Position numbers and translations under genes: made by a program. From NCBI RefSeq assembly GCF_020404845.1, contig NZ_JAIOJZ010000006.1, positions 62,001-126,000 on the forward strand: a stretch of 64,000 bases of DNA. The letters run 5' to 3'. Shown here in pieces: positions 25,484 to 34,322 of this stretch. Positions within the stretch are counted from its first letter, which is position 1. Every line of letters begins with the position of its first letter. The DNA is from Streptomyces hyderabadensis (lineage in GTDB: Bacteria > Actinomycetota > Actinomycetes > Streptomycetales > Streptomycetaceae). Below the pieces are notes generated by a model that was not told the DNA's origin, ran no database searches, and was given only the letters and a program-made list of their open reading frames with translations.

Positions 25484-26686
25484 TTATGCGTGCGCCCCCA
25501 CCGTCACCTCGCCGATCACCAGCTCCGCCTGCGCCTCCAGTACGGCTCCCACCTGTTGCGCGCGGTCCGCCAGCTCGCCCTGCTGCCGTGCCGTCAGGCG
25601 GCCCAGCGGCTCGACCGTGACCGTCGTACGCCGGCCCCGGCGGCGCTGGTGCCAGACGCCCGCCGCGACCCCGTCCACCAGCAGCACGGGGAAGTTGCCC
25701 GCCTGCCCGCCCGCCAGCGCCCGCCGGTACGCGGCCCCCGGGAAGAGCAGCTCCCGCGGCTGCGCGGCGACGACGTACGCGTCGAAGTAGGGGAGCAGGC
25801 GCACACCCCGAGTCAGCTCGTCCTGCTCCGCGGCGTCCGGGAAGGCGGTGTCGCCGGCCACCACCCACGCCTGCGCGCCCTCGAAGCGGACCTCCTCGAT
25901 GGCGCCCGCGGCGGCCAGTTCGGCGTAGCGGGCCTTCGCCCAGCCGGGCGGTGCGGCCAGCCAGCGGGCGAAGTGCTGCGGCGTCGCGGGCCCGTACGCG
26001 TACAGGTATCGGCGTACGAGGAGCCGCGTCGCCTCCTCGGGCGGCAGCGGGGTGAAGCGGGGCGGGCGGGTGTACGTGACCCTGCGGCCGCGGTTCGGGC
26101 CGAAGGAGAGGGCACCGCACTGGCCGGCCCGGTGCAGGACCTGGCGCCAGCGGGGCCACATGGTCTGGAAGGCCGGCATGACCAGGTCGCCCGCCCAGGG
26201 ACCGGTGCGGGCGACGACCTCGTCGCCGAGTTCGTCGACGGTCAGGAACGCGCCGTCGAGCGCGTCCGCGATCGCCGCCACGACCTGGTCGGCCTGCCCG
26301 GGGGAGAGGCGTACGCCGGTGGGTAAGGCGGCCGTGCCGTCCGGGATCGCGGGCAGGGCGGCGCACCACATCGGCAGGTCGCGGGCCGGCAGCAGGTGCA
26401 CCGTCCCGCGCGGGCCGTGCGTCTTCACCAGCGAGGGCGAGGACGCGGGGGCCGCGGTGGGCGGGGCGGTCGGCCACAGGGCCTCGCGTACGTCCGCGCG
26501 GGTGACGCCGTCGGTCCGCAGGCCCAGCGACAGCTCGGCCGCCGACAGTACCTGGGCGTGGACGCCGAGCATCGCGGCGGCCACGTCGGCGACCGGCGTG
26601 CCCGTACGGGCGGACATGGCCAGGAACTGCCGTTGGCAGCGCCGTGCGCTCGCCGCGGCCCAAGTGATCCCCGTCGTCTTCGTCAT
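25484..26686 (-). CDS. AlkZ/YcaQ-like winged-helix DNA-binding protein
   Basis: A 400-residue protein of the HTH_42 (AlkX/AlkZ-like DNA glycosylase) superfamily. Diagnostic segments: MLGVHAQVLSAAELSLGLR (the catalytic-loop region), LVKTHGPRGTVHLLPARDLP, RYLYAYGPATPQHFARWL and the end VAAGVWHQRRRGRRTTVTVE. Family members release alkylated or cross-linked bases; activity here is inferred. The ATG is 6 bases from a TAACGT hexamer and lacks a Shine-Dalgarno sequence, suggesting a leaderless mRNA. Convergent with the methyltransferase gene. Confidence 0.82.
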   Translation of the reverse strand: MTKTTGITWAAASARRCQRQFLAMSARTGTPVADVAAAMLGVHAQVLSAAELSLGLRTDGVTRADVREALWPTAPPTAAPASSPSLVKTHGPRGTVHLLPARDLPMWCAALPAIPDGTAALPTGVRLSPGQADQVVAAIADALDGAFLTVDELGDEVVARTGPWAGDLVMPAFQTMWPRWRQVLHRAGQCGALSFGPNRGRRVTYTRPPRFTPLPPEEATRLLVRRYLYAYGPATPQHFARWLAAPPGWAKARYAELAAAGAIEEVRFEGAQAWVVAGDTAFPDAAEQDELTRGVRLLPYFDAYVVAAQPRELLFPGAAYRRALAGGQAGNFPVLLVDGVAAGVWHQRRRGRRTTVTVEPLGRLTARQQGELADRAQQVGAVLEAQAELVIGEVTVGAHA

Positions 26687-26692
26687 GAGGCG

Positions 26693-26698
26693 ACGTTA
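26693..26698 (-). promoter_or_regulatory. -10 hexamer of a leaderless transcript (AlkZ-like gene)
   Basis: Reverse-strand TAACGT, then six bases (CGCCTC), then ATG. Transcription should begin at or next to the start codon. Confidence 0.55.
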
Positions 26699-26995
26699 GG
26701 AGAGGAGTAGGACGGAGTCCGTCCTCCATCTCCAGCGGCTTCGGGCCTCCCGGGGGAGGTGCGAGGAAGGCGGACGGAAGGCAGGAGGAGGGAGAGGGGC
26801 GAGCCGGGTTTTTCGGGCCTATGTGAGGTACCTTCGCAAATCTTCGCGCGTCCGGCGGCAGGGTGCGGAATCGCCCGGCGATCCTCACAGGGTTTCCACA
26901 TCGTTATTGAGCGTTGTCCTTCTCGGGTCGAACTCGACCCGCCCGGTCACGTAAGTTCGTACGCAGGTAATTCGCGTGAGCAAAGCTGCGCGCGT

Positions 26996-27028
26996 GGCAC
27001 CGCGCAGTGGAGGGGGCTGCGCGGTGCC
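26996..27028. other. Perfect 12-bp stem-loop with G-rich loop
   Basis: GGCACCGCGCAG (26996-27007) pairs fully with CTGCGCGGTGCC (27017-27028); the nine-base loop is TGGAGGGGG on the + strand. There is no T-run after it. It could be a terminator without a tail or part of a structured RNA. Confidence 0.6.
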
Positions 27029-27319
27029 GGATCGAGCGGGCGCCCGGACGGTGCCGGTCAAACCCGTGCGTGCCGGTGGTGTCACCCGGGCGGGGGAAGC
27101 GGGTTCCGTGCCGTCATGGCCGTCGTCGGTGCGGTCGGATCACTCCAGTCGCACGCGTATCGGCCGTCACCCCGGGATGTGCGGTGATTTGGCCACCGTT
27201 CAGGGCGGAATGAGGGGTTCCGTGGTCATCCGGGCGTCGCCGGGTGACTTCGGAGAGTAGTTGTGGCACGCCGATGCACGCAGCATCACTTACGAAGGGT
27301 TATGGTGGAAACCCCCCCT

Positions 27320-27355
27320 CGGGCCGGTCCGTCTCCCCCCCCACGGACCGGCCCG
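27320..27355 (+). terminator. Strong intrinsic terminator in the 27-kb gap
   Basis: A 13-bp perfect stem, CGGGCCGGTCCGT (27320-27332) with ACGGACCGGCCCG (27343-27355), ten-base C-rich loop, followed by TTTTT. It points rightward, yet no coding gene on the + strand lies between 25462 and here, which implies an unannotated RNA ending at about 27360. Confidence 0.8.
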
Positions 27356-27925
27356 TTTTTCTGCCCCCTCCGGGCGTCCCCTTCTTCTGCCCTTCCGGGT
27401 GCTTCCTTCTGCTGCCTCTTCTGCCGTTCCGGGCGTCCCGTTCCGCTGCCTCCCGGGCGCCCGGTTCCGCTCTCCTCCACGGTGCCGGGCGGTGCGCCCG
27501 TAACGAGGAGTTCACCGGTGCGCCGTCCTGTGTCGTGGCATGGCGGCGCTTGTTCGAGGGCATAAGCCAAGCAGGTCGATGCCCGAACCACGGGTGTCGG
27601 TTCTCAGCGGACGGCACGGAGCCGTCCGCCCGGGAGGCCCTTTGCACCAGCCCCACCGTGCGGTCACGGCACGGAAGACGCGGCGGAGGGCCGGTCCACG
27701 GCCCGCGCCAGTGCAGGGCGGCCTCGGGGACCAGCCTGACGAGTCCCGTCCGCCCGCTCTCCGGGCGGCCGACGGGACCGGTCGGGCGGGCCCCGGACCG
27801 GCCGGCTCGTTCCGGCCCGCCCGGCGGGATCCGTTCTCGCCCGCCCGGCGCGGATCGTTCCCGCTCTCCCGGCCCAGCGTCCACTCCGTCGCTCCCCGAC
27901 CTCTTCCGAGGGGGTACGTCCTTCC

Positions 27926-29251
27926 GTGGTGACCAGCACAAAGCGCCACAAGCCCGACAGGCGCACCTACGTTCTCGACACCAGCGTCCTGCTGGCCGAC
28001 CCGAACGCCCTGAACCGCTTCGACGAGCACGAGGTCGTGCTCCCCATCGTCGTGGTGACGGAGTTGGAGGCCAAACGGCACCATCCCGAACTCGGCTACT
28101 TCGCCCGGCAGGCCCTGCGCCTGCTCGACGAGTTCCGGGTGCGGCACGGTCGCCTCGACGCCCCCATCCCGATCGGGGACCTCGGCGGCACCGTCCGTGT
28201 CGAGCTCAACCACTCGGACCCCAGCGTGCTGCCCAGCGGCTACCGCCTGGGGGACAACGACTCCCGCATCCTCGCGGTCGCCCGCAACCTGCAGGCGGAG
28301 GGATTCGACGTCACCGTCGTCTCGAAGGACCTCCCGCTCAGGATCAAGGCGTCCTCCGTCGGGCTCCTCGCCGAGGAGTACCGCGCCGAGCTGGCCATCA
28401 CGGACGCCTCGGGCTGGACCGGCATGTCCGAACTCACCCTGCCGGGCGAGCAGGTGGACGTGCTCTTCGAGGAGGGCCGGGTGTACGTCCCCGAGGCCGC
28501 CGACCTTCCCGTGCACACCGGGCTGACCATCCAGTCCGAGCGCGGCAAGGCGCTCGGCCGGGTCACGCCCGACGGGAACGTCCGGCTGGTGCGGGGCGAC
28601 CGGGAGGCGTTCGGCATCAAGGGCCGCAGTGCCGAGCAGCGGATCGCGCTCGACCTGCTCCTCGACCCGGACGTCGGGATCGTGTCGATGGGCGGGCGGG
28701 CCGGCACCGGCAAGTCGGCGCTCGCGCTGTGCGCCGGGCTGGAGGCCGTGCTCGAACGCCGGCAGCACCAGAAGGTGATGGTCTTCCGTCCGCTGTACGC
28801 GGTGGGCGGGCAGGAGCTGGGCTATCTGCCCGGCTCCGAGGCCGAGAAGATGAGCCCTTGGGCGCAGGCGGTCTTCGACACGCTGTCGGCCGTCACCAGC
28901 CGGGAGGTCATCGAGGAGGTGACCGCGCGCGGGATGCTGGAGGTGCTGCCGCTCACCCACATCCGGGGGCGCTCGCTGCACGACGCGTTCGTCATCGTCG
29001 ACGAGGCCCAGTCGCTGGAGCGGAACGTCCTGCTGACCGTGCTGTCCCGGATCGGGGCCAACTCACGGGTCGTACTCACCCATGACGTGGCACAGCGGGA
29101 CAATCTGCGGGTGGGCCGGTACGACGGCGTCGTCGCCGTCGTCGAGAAGCTGAAGGGGCACCCGCTCTTCGCGCACGTCACCCTGACGCGCTCGGAGAGG
29201 TCTCAGATCGCGGCGCTCGTGACCGAAATGCTGGAGGACGGTCACATCTGA
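27926..29251 (+). CDS. PIN-PhoH family ATPase/ribonuclease
   Basis: A 441-residue protein with an N-terminal PIN nuclease domain (about 10-150: [18 protein letters not shown] with the first acidic residue, then [13 protein letters not shown] and [11 protein letters not shown]) joined to a C-terminal PhoH ATPase (about 225-440; Walker [12 protein letters not shown], Walker [14 protein letters not shown]). Such PhoH2-type proteins are RNA helicase/RNases, in mycobacteria linked to toxin-antitoxin biology; no antitoxin gene precedes this one. GAGGGGGT upstream supports GTG 27926 or the next codon, also GTG. Confidence 0.92.
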   Translation: MVTSTKRHKPDRRTYVLDTSVLLADPNALNRFDEHEVVLPIVVVTELEAKRHHPELGYFARQALRLLDEFRVRHGRLDAPIPIGDLGGTVRVELNHSDPSVLPSGYRLGDNDSRILAVARNLQAEGFDVTVVSKDLPLRIKASSVGLLAEEYRAELAITDASGWTGMSELTLPGEQVDVLFEEGRVYVPEAADLPVHTGLTIQSERGKALGRVTPDGNVRLVRGDREAFGIKGRSAEQRIALDLLLDPDVGIVSMGGRAGTGKSALALCAGLEAVLERRQHQKVMVFRPLYAVGGQELGYLPGSEAEKMSPWAQAVFDTLSAVTSREVIEEVTARGMLEVLPLTHIRGRSLHDAFVIVDEAQSLERNVLLTVLSRIGANSRVVLTHDVAQRDNLRVGRYDGVVAVVEKLKGHPLFAHVTLTRSERSQIAALVTEMLEDGHI

Positions 29252-29698
29252 CGCTTTCGTGAAGTCCGACCCGTGAAGGGCCGATTGCCCGCGGGAGAGC
29301 CGGTTACCCGTCAGTTCGGCGCCGTCCGGAAAGGCCCAGAGCCTAGCCGGGCGGCGCCTCGGCGTGTGCGGATTTCCGCGAATCCCCTGGGCCAAACGGG
29401 ATGTGAGCTTTCACACGCAACACAGAATTGCCACACCCCGCCGGGTTACGGCAGAGTCTCGTTCCTGTCAGGCCCCGCATACGACACAGCCGTACCCCCA
29501 GCGGTACGGCGCCCCAGAAGCATCAGATCCAACTCCATAGCAGCGTCGTATGCCGCCCGAGCACCACGCGGCGCTCCCGCCGAGGGAGTTGTCCACCGGG
29601 CCCGTGCCTCCCGTGACCCGTAGTTGGGGAGGCCAGCGCCAGGGGCACGATTGCGTCCGCGAGGGTCACCGAAGCGGGCGATGCTGGAAGGAAACCGT
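29252..29698. other. Regulatory region upstream of the transglycosylase gene
   Basis: About 450 bases without a gene. Contains a Crp-like palindrome (29402-29415), TTGCCA (29428-29433) and CAGAGT (29452-29457) as a possible promoter with an 18-base spacer, and a hairpin GCCGTACC/GGTACGGC (29489-29510). The transcript leader would be over 200 bases, long enough for RNA-level control. I looked for the cyclic-di-AMP riboswitch known before Streptomyces muralytic genes and did not find its conserved blocks. Confidence 0.5.
29402..29415. promoter_or_regulatory. Crp-like operator
   Basis: TGTGAGCTTTCACA, i.e. TGTGA and TCACA half-sites; it fits the GTG-N6-CAC core remembered for Streptomyces Crp. 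Its centre is about 55 bases before the predicted transcript start, in range for activation. Confidence 0.5.
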
Positions 29699-30400
29699 GT
29701 GAGCCGGATCTCGGTCCGGGGATTCGCAGTGGCCTCGGCCACGGCGGTCACCGCCGTCGGAAGCGTCGTCGGAGTTGCCTCGGGCAGCGTCGCGCAGAAC
29801 AACGACGACGCGGAGGCGACGGCAGCAGGCACGACCCTGCTTGCCGACATCCCCATGGGTGAGCAGGCGCAGGTGCAGACCGCGTCCCTGACGCAGCAGG
29901 CCGACGTGCAGGCCATCGCCGCGGACGCGAGCGCCAAGAAGGACGCCGAGGAGGCGGCCCGCAAGGCAGCCGCCAAGACCGCTGTGGCCAAGCAGGAGAA
30001 GGCCAAGCAGGCGGCCGCGGAGGCGGCGAAGAAGCGCGAGGCGGCGAAGGAAGCGGCCAGCCGCGACGCCCAGCGCGACTCCACCAGCTTCGCCGTCCAG
30101 AGCTCCTACAGCACCAGCCAGATCCAGGCGATGGCCCGTCAGATGGTGCCCAGCGGCCAGTTCCAGTGCTTCAGCAACATCGTGGACCACGAGTCCAGCT
30201 GGAACTACCAGGCCGTCAACGCCTCCTCCGGTGCCTACGGCCTCTTCCAGGCCCTCCCGGCGGGCAAGTACGCCTCCGCGGGCGCCGACTGGCGGACCAA
30301 CCCGGCCACCCAGATCAAGTGGGGCCTCAGCTACATGGACAGCCGCTACGGCAGCCCGTGCGAGGCCTGGGCCTTCTGGCAGGCCAACCACTGGTACTGA
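29699..30400 (+). CDS. Secreted lytic transglycosylase-like protein
   Basis: A 233-residue exported cell-wall enzyme. GTG 29699 has GGAAGG seven bases upstream; ATG 29681 is an alternative. Signal peptide residues 1-32. Residues about 80-125 are an Ala/Lys/Glu helix (KKDAEEAARKAAAKTAVAKQ), probably a coiled coil or wall spacer. The catalytic domain (about 140-233) has FSNIVDHESSWNYQAVN with E165 as the likely catalytic Glu, SSGAYGLFQALPAGK, and two Cys (C157 and the one in GSPCEAW). It cleaves glycan strands; the upstream Crp-like site suggests expression in germination or growth. Confidence 0.88.
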   Translation: MSRISVRGFAVASATAVTAVGSVVGVASGSVAQNNDDAEATAAGTTLLADIPMGEQAQVQTASLTQQADVQAIAADASAKKDAEEAARKAAAKTAVAKQEKAKQAAAEAAKKREAAKEAASRDAQRDSTSFAVQSSYSTSQIQAMARQMVPSGQFQCFSNIVDHESSWNYQAVNASSGAYGLFQALPAGKYASAGADWRTNPATQIKWGLSYMDSRYGSPCEAWAFWQANHWY

Positions 30401-30453
30401 GCCCGCCGTCCGCCCGTCGTCCCCGTCGGCGCGGCCCACGCTCAACCTCGCAG

Positions 30454-30482
30454 AGCCCCTCACCGTCCTAGGGTGAGGGGCT
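30454..30482 (+). terminator. Terminator after the transglycosylase gene
   Basis: AGCCCCTCACC (30454-30464) pairs with GGTGAGGGGCT (30472-30482), seven-base loop, followed by TTTCG. Perfect 11-bp stem. Confidence 0.8.
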
Positions 30483-30562
30483 TTCGCGCTCCCGCCATGT
30501 ACGGTCGGACCGGACGACTCCAGGGGGGAGTGGTGGGGAAAGACGGGGGAAGAGGACGGATC

Positions 30563-32011
30563 ATGTCACGAGTGCCAGGGTGGCTCGGCCGGCTCGGCGC
30601 CGGACTGACGCGGGCGAGCGAGCGGTTGGAGCGGCGCCGCGCAGAGGCGGGGCGGGACGACACCGACGACGGAGCGGTGCCCCACGCCGAGCACGCGCGG
30701 CGGTCCCTGGACGACCCGGCCGGGCACGCCGCCGAGGGCGCGACCGAGTACGCGGGTGAGGGCACGGTCGCCGAGCACACCGGGGCACACCGGCCGGTCG
30801 CCTTCGCCCAGCGCCCCGACCCGGCGCAGGCCGTGCCCTGGGGGGTGCGGGTGGCCGCGGAGGCCGGCTGGCGGCTGCTGGTGCTCGCGGGCACCGTGTG
30901 GGTGCTGATGCGGGTCATCAGCGCCGTACAGCTGGTGGTGCTGGCCTTCGTGGCCGCGCTGCTGATCACCGCGCTGCTCCAGCCGGCCGTGGCCTGGTTG
31001 CGCCGGCACGGGGTGCCGCGGGGGCCGGCCACCGCGCTGACCGCGATCCTCGGCTTCGTGATCATGGGCCTGATCGGCTGGTTCGTCACCTGGCAGGTGA
31101 TGGAGAACATCGACAACCTCTCCGACCAGGTCCAGGACGGCATCGACGAACTGCGCAACTGGCTGCTGAACAGCCCCTTCCACGTCACCGACAAGCAGAT
31201 CAACGAGATCGCCAAGAACCTGCGCGACGCGGTCGGCGCCAACACCGACCAGATCACGTCGGCCGGGCTGGAGGGCGTCACGGTCGTCGTCGAGGCGCTC
31301 ACCGGCATCCTGCTGGCCGCCTTCTCTACGCTCTTCCTGCTCTACGACGGCAAGCGGATCTGGCAGTGGTCGCTGAAGCTGGTGCCCGCGGCCGCCCGGC
31401 CGGGCGTGGCCGGGGCCGGTCCGCGCGCGTGGCGGACGCTGACCGCCTATGTGCGCGGCACGGTGATCGTCGCGCTGATCGACGCCATCTTCATCGGCCT
31501 CGGCATCTACTTCCTGGACGTGCCGATGGCCGTCCCGCTGGCCGTGTTCATCTTCCTGTTCGCCTTCATCCCGCTCGTCGGCGCGGTGGTGTCGGGCGCC
31601 CTCGCGGTGGTCGTGGCGCTGGTGACGCAGGGCGTGTTCGCGGCGGTCATGACGCTCGTCGTGGTGCTGGCGGTGCAGCAGATCGAGGGGCACATCCTGC
31701 AGCCGTTCATCCTCGGACGCGCGGTGCGGGTCCATCCGCTGGCGGTGGTGCTGTCGGTGGCCGCCGGCGGCATGGTGGCCGGCATCGGCGGCGCCGTGGT
31801 CGCGGTGCCGCTGGTGGCGGTGACCAACACCGTCGTGGGCTATCTGCGGGCGTACTCCCGGGAGGCCGCCCTGCGGCAGACGCCCAGGCCGCACGGTGCC
31901 ACCTCGTCCGACGCCGCCCCCGCGGCCGACCGGCCCCCGGGGCCGCCGAAAGCCCAGGAGCCCCAGGAGCCCCCGGTGGACGGCCCGCCGTCGGACCCCT
32001 CCCCGGCGTAG
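30563..32011 (+). CDS. AI-2E family transporter (PerM/YdiK-like)
   Basis: A 482-residue polytopic protein. ATG 30563 follows GAGGACGG; the longer reading frame to 30473 overlaps the terminator and is rejected. Residues 1-110 are polar and charged (unusually long cytoplasmic arm). Then come paired helices (about 115-180), an amphipathic region (QVMENIDNLSDQVQDGIDEL) and four to five helices (about 255-430) with the family signature GHILQPFILGRAVRVHPLAV. The tail is Pro-rich. Members export AI-2 or act as Na+/H+ antiporters; substrate here unknown. Confidence 0.88.
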   Translation: MSRVPGWLGRLGAGLTRASERLERRRAEAGRDDTDDGAVPHAEHARRSLDDPAGHAAEGATEYAGEGTVAEHTGAHRPVAFAQRPDPAQAVPWGVRVAAEAGWRLLVLAGTVWVLMRVISAVQLVVLAFVAALLITALLQPAVAWLRRHGVPRGPATALTAILGFVIMGLIGWFVTWQVMENIDNLSDQVQDGIDELRNWLLNSPFHVTDKQINEIAKNLRDAVGANTDQITSAGLEGVTVVVEALTGILLAAFSTLFLLYDGKRIWQWSLKLVPAAARPGVAGAGPRAWRTLTAYVRGTVIVALIDAIFIGLGIYFLDVPMAVPLAVFIFLFAFIPLVGAVVSGALAVVVALVTQGVFAAVMTLVVVLAVQQIEGHILQPFILGRAVRVHPLAVVLSVAAGGMVAGIGGAVVAVPLVAVTNTVVGYLRAYSREAALRQTPRPHGATSSDAAPAADRPPGPPKAQEPQEPPVDGPPSDPSPA

Positions 32012-32020
32012 CGACGCGAA

Positions 32021-32054
32021 CGGGCCCCGCCCACCTCTCGGTGAGCGGGGCCCG
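32021..32054. terminator. Bidirectional terminator between convergent genes
   Basis: CGGGCCCCGC (32021-32030) pairs with GCGGGGCCCG (32045-32054); inner CACC/GGTG adds pairs. It lies between the transporter and ahpD stops. Confidence 0.75.
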
Positions 32055-32092
32055 GGCCGTGTGTGCCGCGTCGGGACGAACCCGGTGCGGGA

Positions 32093-32632
32093 CTACTCGG
32101 CGGCGGTCAGGACCGCCTCGGCGTCCAGCGTGGCGCCGACGGCCTCGACCACGGCGGCGATCTTGAACGCCTCCTGGATCGTCTCGCGGTCCACGCCGGC
32201 CTTGCGGAGCACCTGCTCGTGCGAGTCCAGGCACATGCCGCAGCCGTTGATGGCGGACACCGCGAAGGACCACAGCTCGAAGTCGACCTTGTCGACGCCC
32301 GGGTTGCCGATGACGTTCATCCGCAGACCGGCGCGCAGAGTGCCGTACTCGTGGTCCGACAGCAGGTGCCGGGTGCGGTAGAAGACGTTGTTCATCGCCA
32401 TGATCGCGGCGGCCGACTTGGCGGCCGAGTACGCCTCCGGCGTCAGGTTCGCCTTCGCCTCCGGCTCCAGCTCGCGCAGCACGATGGGGGAGCGCGAGGC
32501 GATGGCGGTCGCCAGCACGGTGCCCCACAGCTGCTGCGCCGGGAGGTCGGAGTTGCCGATGACCGAACCCAGGTTGAGCTTCAGGTCCTTGGCGTAGTCC
32601 GGTACGGCGGACTTCAGGGAGTCGAGGGACAT
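32093..32632 (-). CDS. ahpD: Alkyl hydroperoxide reductase AhpD
   Basis: A 179-residue thiol reductase that recycles AhpC, as shown for mycobacterial AhpD. The active site is C131-G-M-C134 with H138 ([10 protein letters not shown]), all conserved; NVFYRTRHL and [12 protein letters not shown] are also typical. It starts 6 bases after ahpC and is surely co-transcribed with it. Length is standard. OxyR control is expected. Confidence 0.96.
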   Translation of the reverse strand: MSLDSLKSAVPDYAKDLKLNLGSVIGNSDLPAQQLWGTVLATAIASRSPIVLRELEPEAKANLTPEAYSAAKSAAAIMAMNNVFYRTRHLLSDHEYGTLRAGLRMNVIGNPGVDKVDFELWSFAVSAINGCGMCLDSHEQVLRKAGVDRETIQEAFKIAAVVEAVGATLDAEAVLTAAE

Positions 32633-32638
32633 GTCAGC

Positions 32639-33193
32639 TCACTCCCCCGACAGCAGCGCGACCGGGTCCAGGGTCTCGTCGCCCTTGCTCCAGTTGCACG
32701 GGCACAGCTCGTCGGTCTGCAGGGCGTCGAGGACCCGCAGGACCTCCTTGGGGTTACGGCCGACGGAGCCGGCGGTGACCATCGTGAACTGGATCTCGTT
32801 GTTCTGGTCCACGATGAAGACGGCGCGCTGCGCGAAGCCGTCCTCGCCCTCGATGCCGAGGTCGCGCATCAGCTCGTGCTTCGAGTCGGCCATCATCGGG
32901 AAGGGCAGGTCGGTCAGGTCCGGGTGGTCCTTGCGCCAGGCGTGGTGCACGAACTCGGAGTCGCCGGAGAAGCCGAGGATCTGGGCGTCCCGGTCGGCGA
33001 ACTCGTCGTTCAGCTTGCCGAAGGCGGCGATCTCGGTCGGGCACACGAAGGTGAAGTCCTTGGGCCAGGCGAAGACGACCTTCCACTGACCCTCGTAGGT
33101 CTTGTGGTTGATCTGCTGGAACTCCTTGCCCTTCTCCAGCGAGACGCAGGCGGTCAGGTCGAACTCGGGGAACTTGTCACCGACAGTGAGCAC
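32639..33193 (-). CDS. ahpC: Alkyl hydroperoxide reductase AhpC (peroxiredoxin)
   Basis: A 184-residue two-Cys peroxiredoxin that reduces organic peroxides. GTG 33193 has GGAGA upstream; the longer frame to 33280 runs into the promoter. Peroxidatic C51 is in DFTFVCPTE; C164 and C166 (LCPCNW) are the resolving pair seen in actinobacterial AhpC. Divergent from oxyR with 137 bases between starts. Confidence 0.96.
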   Translation of the reverse strand: MLTVGDKFPEFDLTACVSLEKGKEFQQINHKTYEGQWKVVFAWPKDFTFVCPTEIAAFGKLNDEFADRDAQILGFSGDSEFVHHAWRKDHPDLTDLPFPMMADSKHELMRDLGIEGEDGFAQRAVFIVDQNNEIQFTMVTAGSVGRNPKEVLRVLDALQTDELCPCNWSKGDETLDPVALLSGE

Positions 33194-33330
33194 GTGCTCT
33201 CCAAAAGCGCAGCGAAGAAACACCCATTTTGCGAGTGTTTCCCATGGGTTGGACGCTGTTGATGTTGGCACAGGGTGCATTGATTAGTGAAATAGCTACA
33301 CTCGGTCGAGTTGATCGGAGGTGGCTATTA
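33194..33330. promoter_or_regulatory. Divergent ahpC / oxyR promoter region
   Basis: 137 bases, clearly AT-richer than the flanks, holding both promoters. In S. coelicolor OxyR binds the corresponding region; by analogy an OxyR site lies here, probably within 33250-33310 (a TTGATTAG...ATAGCTA stretch), but I cannot mark its limits. Confidence 0.6.
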
Positions 33331-34269
33331 GTGTCCAGCAAGAAGAGGCAGCCCAGCCTCGCCCAGCTGCGGGCTTTCGACGCGGTCGCCGAGCACCTGC
33401 ATTTCCGCGACGCCGCCGCCGCGATCGGCATGAGCCAGCCGGCACTGTCGGGCGCCGTTTCCGCCCTGGAGGAGGCACTGGGTGTCACCCTCCTGGAGCG
33501 TACGACGCGCAAGGTGCTGCTCTCGCCGGCCGGTGAACGGCTCGCGGTGCGGACCAAGGCGGTCCTGGCGGAGGTCGGTGCGCTCCTGGAGGAGGCAGAG
33601 GCGGTCCGGGCGCCCTTCACCGGTGCGCTGCGGCTCGGCGTCATCCCCACCGTGGCGCCTTACCTGCTGCCGACGGTGCTGCGGCTGGTCCACGGCCGCT
33701 ATCCCGACCTCGACCTCCAGGTCCACGAGGAGCAGACCGCCAGCCTGTTGGAGGGCCTGACGACCGGCCGCCTGGACCTGCTCCTGCTCGCGGTCCCGCT
33801 CGGCGTCCCCGGAGTCACCGAACTGCCCCTCTTCGACGAGGACTTCGTCCTGGTCACGCCGCTCGACCACCGGCTCGGCGGCCGGGAGGGCATCGAGCGC
33901 TCGGTGCTGCGCGAGCTGAAGCTGCTGCTGCTCGACGAGGGCCACTGCCTGCGCGACCAGGCGCTCGACATCTGCCGCGAGGCGGGCCGCGCGGGCGTCC
34001 CGGCGACGACGACGGCCGCCGGACTGTCCACGCTGGTGCAGCTGGTGGCGGGCGGCCTCGGGGTGACGCTGCTGCCGCGCACCGCCGTCCGCGTGGAGAC
34101 CTCCCGCTCCAGCCAGCTCCTCACCGCGTCCTTCACCGACCCGGCCCCCACCCGCCGGGTCGCCCTGGCCATGCGCACGGGAGCGGCCCGCTCGGCGGAG
34201 TACGAGGAACTGGCGGCGGCCCTGCGGGAGGCGATGGCCGACCTGCCGGTCCGGACGGTGCACGACTGA
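33331..34269 (+). CDS. oxyR: OxyR peroxide-sensing LysR-type regulator
   Basis: A 312-residue regulator. GGAGGTG precedes GTG 33331. Helix-turn-helix about 8-65 (LAQLRAFDAVAEHLHFRDAA, MSQPALSGAVSALEE). Sensor domain about 92-300; the redox Cys pair region is represented by DEGHCLRDQALDICREAG with two cysteines in the OxyR spacing. It activates ahpC-ahpD and itself in response to hydrogen peroxide. Faces a perfect terminator at its stop. Confidence 0.95.
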   Translation: MSSKKRQPSLAQLRAFDAVAEHLHFRDAAAAIGMSQPALSGAVSALEEALGVTLLERTTRKVLLSPAGERLAVRTKAVLAEVGALLEEAEAVRAPFTGALRLGVIPTVAPYLLPTVLRLVHGRYPDLDLQVHEEQTASLLEGLTTGRLDLLLLAVPLGVPGVTELPLFDEDFVLVTPLDHRLGGREGIERSVLRELKLLLLDEGHCLRDQALDICREAGRAGVPATTTAAGLSTLVQLVAGGLGVTLLPRTAVRVETSRSSQLLTASFTDPAPTRRVALAMRTGAARSAEYEELAAALREAMADLPVRTVHD

Positions 34270-34306
34270 GGGGCCGGGCGACCTCCGGCGGTCGCCCGGC
34301 CCCTCA
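34267..34306. terminator. Long bidirectional terminator including the oxyR stop codon
   Basis: TGAGGGGCCGGGCGACC (34267-34283) pairs perfectly with GGTCGCCCGGCCCCTCA (34290-34306); loop of six bases. The first three bases are the oxyR stop codon. It separates oxyR from the leftward ABC operon. Confidence 0.85.
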
Positions 34307-34322
34307 GTGACGCACGGCGGCG

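Larger units (their letters stand above)
26687..27925. other. Long non-coding region with hairpins upstream of phoH
   Basis: About 1.2 kb without a credible gene. The left 250 bases are AT-richer. Structured elements: GGGTCGA/TCGACCC (26925-26940), a 12-bp perfect stem at 26996-27028 and a terminator at 27320-27355. From 27361 to 27480 lie imperfect pyrimidine-rich repeats of TTCCGGGCGTCCC type. At 27518-27565 a 15-codon reading frame follows GAGGAG but nothing supports it further. The remainder up to the phoH GTG is GC-rich and reads as leader. Confidence 0.5.

Noticed and set aside
29252..29698. Cyclic-di-AMP (ydaO-type) riboswitch before the transglycosylase gene
   Set aside because: Known before several Streptomyces muralytic genes, but the conserved GGGGGACCCA and GGGGTGA blocks are not present here.
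30473..30562. Upstream extension of the AI-2E transporter to a GTG at 30473
   Set aside because: The extension lies inside a terminator stem and lacks a ribosome site; ATG 30563 has GAGGACGG.
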